Below are positions 62,703 to 64,000 of a stretch of DNA of 64,000 nucleotides, piece after piece. The position numbers and the translations under genes were made by a program. Below the pieces are notes generated by a model. It searched no databases, was not told the origin of the DNA, and was given only the letters and a program-made list of their open reading frames with translations. The number at the start of each line of letters is the position of its first letter. Within the stretch, counting starts at the first letter, position 1. The stretch lies in NCBI GenBank assembly GCA_030248195.1, contig JASAND010008517.1, forward strand, positions 38,366-102,365. The letters run 5' to 3'. Origin of the DNA: Trissonchulus latispiculum. Taxonomy: Eukaryota > Nematoda > Enoplea > Enoplida > Ironidae.

Positions 62703-62840
62703 GGGCAGCTCATGTAAACCCCTCCTGTTCGATGGAGGTCTTGAATTTTGTCCCTTAGTTATTATTTTACTGGTTTATTTTATGATTTCCTTCTGAAGGC
62801 AGCTCATGTAAACTCCTCCTGTGCGATGGGGGTCTTGAGA
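62703..62840 (+). repeat. direct repeat GGCAGCTCATGTAAAC, 93 bp apart
   Basis: GGCAGCTCATGTAAACCCCT then CCTGTTCGATGGAGGTCTTGA near 62,705 recurs near 62,798 with four or five changes. Each copy is followed by TTATTTTAC/TTCTTATTTTC. Confidence 0.75.
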
Positions 62841-63071
62841 TTTGCCTAACTTTCTTATTTTCATTTCACGTTTTATTTAATCTTCGGTCAAGCCACAACC
62901 TGTGAATTGTAATTTTTATTAGGACCTTAGAGGCCAGAAACTGACAATGTAATTCGTAATCGTTTGGAAAGAATTGAGTGGGACCCCATCCCTCAAGAGT
63001 GAGTTAGCGGGTCTCTAAAAGTACGACCCTTGAAAAGAATATGAGCTAGTTCTAAGGTTTGTTCCCCACAG

Positions 63072-63094
63072 CCGGCAACTAGGAGTTGCCGGCC
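63072..63094. repeat. perfect hairpin GCCGGCAACT-AGG-AGTTGCCGGC
   Basis: A 10-bp perfect stem with a 3-nt loop in A/T-rich surroundings. Confidence 0.7.
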
Positions 63095-63335
63095 ATATTG
63101 TTAATCGAGGTGCAGTTAACACGAAGATTTTAATTGTTTTGTATCATGTCGTTTATTTCAGCTTTAGGTCGGTTTCAAATTAATAGGTCCTAAAAATCTA
63201 GGGCGTTTGACTCAAACTCTAAAAGCTATGAGTTGTTTTAATTAATTAATTATTGAGAAGTTTCAAGAGGGAATGACCGGCTTCCCTGCCCACTTGTCTA
63301 TGTGTTAATATTAATGTGTTGTAGTAGTTTTCGTA

Positions 63336-63360
63336 GTAATGATTGCTTGGCAATCATTAC
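63336..63360. repeat. perfect hairpin GTAATGATTGC-TTG-GCAATCATTAC
   Basis: An 11-bp perfect stem with a 3-nt loop. Too A/T-rich and isolated to assign a function. Confidence 0.65.
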
Positions 63361-64000
63361 TCACATGGCTTTCATAAACTTCTCAAACACTTTTTCTCAA
63401 AATATCACAAACTTCTTAAACTTCTGCGCTAAAAGTCGAGTTTTAAATCACTAAAACTCGCATCCAAGTTTTCACAAATTTCCCAAAGTTTAGTAGTTAA
63501 TATTATTAAGATACATTTAAAATAATAGTTAAGAAACTGACAATATTAGTTATAGTTAGTGTTAGGCAGTATCATGCTTATAGTGGTAACTATGTGTGTA
63601 GCCAGGAATAGTTAGGTAGTAATTAATTAAGAAAATTGTATGCATGTGTGTTTCTGTGAATGAACGTATAAATGATATTTCTTGTGGAATTGCGTGATTA
63701 TATATGCTCTGACTCGTGGAAACTCCTTCTGTCTGACGAAGGTTGCGAGCATTGCTGAGTGAGCGGGAACTCAGATATTAAGCAGGATCAGGATGTGTCT
63801 AAGGTTGTATGAACGAATGTATCTAGGATTTGATACGAGTGTGTTCTAGTCTGAATGTTGTATAAATGTAGCTTGAACGTTTGTTATTTGATAGTCCAAG
63901 TGCTTGTATAACTGTTGTATACAGACTGTTTAGCTAGGGAATAAGATTACGTAGTTAGGTACTAAGTTGTGTAAGGTGCACGTGGATGTTACAGTTTGTA

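Larger units (their letters stand above)
59750..64000. other. A/T-rich region without a recognisable gene
   Basis: No open frame of useful length on either strand, and no splice-bounded segment resembling the missing Nup153 N terminus. It holds a heat-shock-element-like sequence (62055-62072), GGCC hairpins (62471-62655), a 93-bp-spaced duplication and two perfect palindromes (63072-63094, 63336-63360). It could be a long intron, an untranslated region, or part of an unrecognised element. Confidence 0.5.

Overview
The window is invertebrate-type animal nuclear DNA. It holds two long multi-exon genes with GT-AG introns, Ty3/gypsy and LINE retroelements, and a very dense load of small DNA-transposon-like elements. 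I cannot name the phylum from sequence alone.

Layout. (1) Positions 1-23,316, plus strand: the 3' part of an FH2 formin of INF2/FHDC1 type, in nine exons that join in phase (1,038 codons plus stop). Intron 2 is about 13.3 kb. Other introns hold a gutted Ty3/gypsy element (14,630-17,512) and one of two copies of a 7-bp-TSD foldback element; the other copy is in intron 2. (2) 23.3-28.9 kb: a tail-to-tail intergenic stretch with a 1.45-kb hAT-like element that has a perfect 8-bp TSD, plus MITEs. (3) About 28.9-46.05 kb, minus strand: most of a Nup153-type nucleoporin in fifteen exons that join in phase (1,583 codons plus stop, N terminus missing). It has three RanBP2-type zinc fingers, a long FG-repeat region and a basic C terminus. 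An A/C-rich, strand-skewed stretch from 28.9 to 31.4 kb is probably its 3' UTR. (4) 46-59.7 kb: nested repeats, with a decayed RNase H-bearing LINE (47,122-51,898) and arrays of poly-G/poly-C foldback elements. (5) 59.75-64 kb: no recognised gene. It contains a perfect four-unit heat-shock-element-like sequence and clustered GGCC hairpins.

The two genes act in different systems: actin/microtubule assembly (formin) and nuclear pore transport (Nup153). They appear to be neighbours by chance and are convergent. The most unusual content is the repeat landscape. Several element families have different terminal inverted repeats but share one plan: short TIR, subterminal poly-G on one side and poly-C on the other, and a central perfect GC hairpin with a 3-nt loop. 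A second set carries its own short word reiterated near both ends. Several insertions are dated relative to one another by exact target-site duplications.
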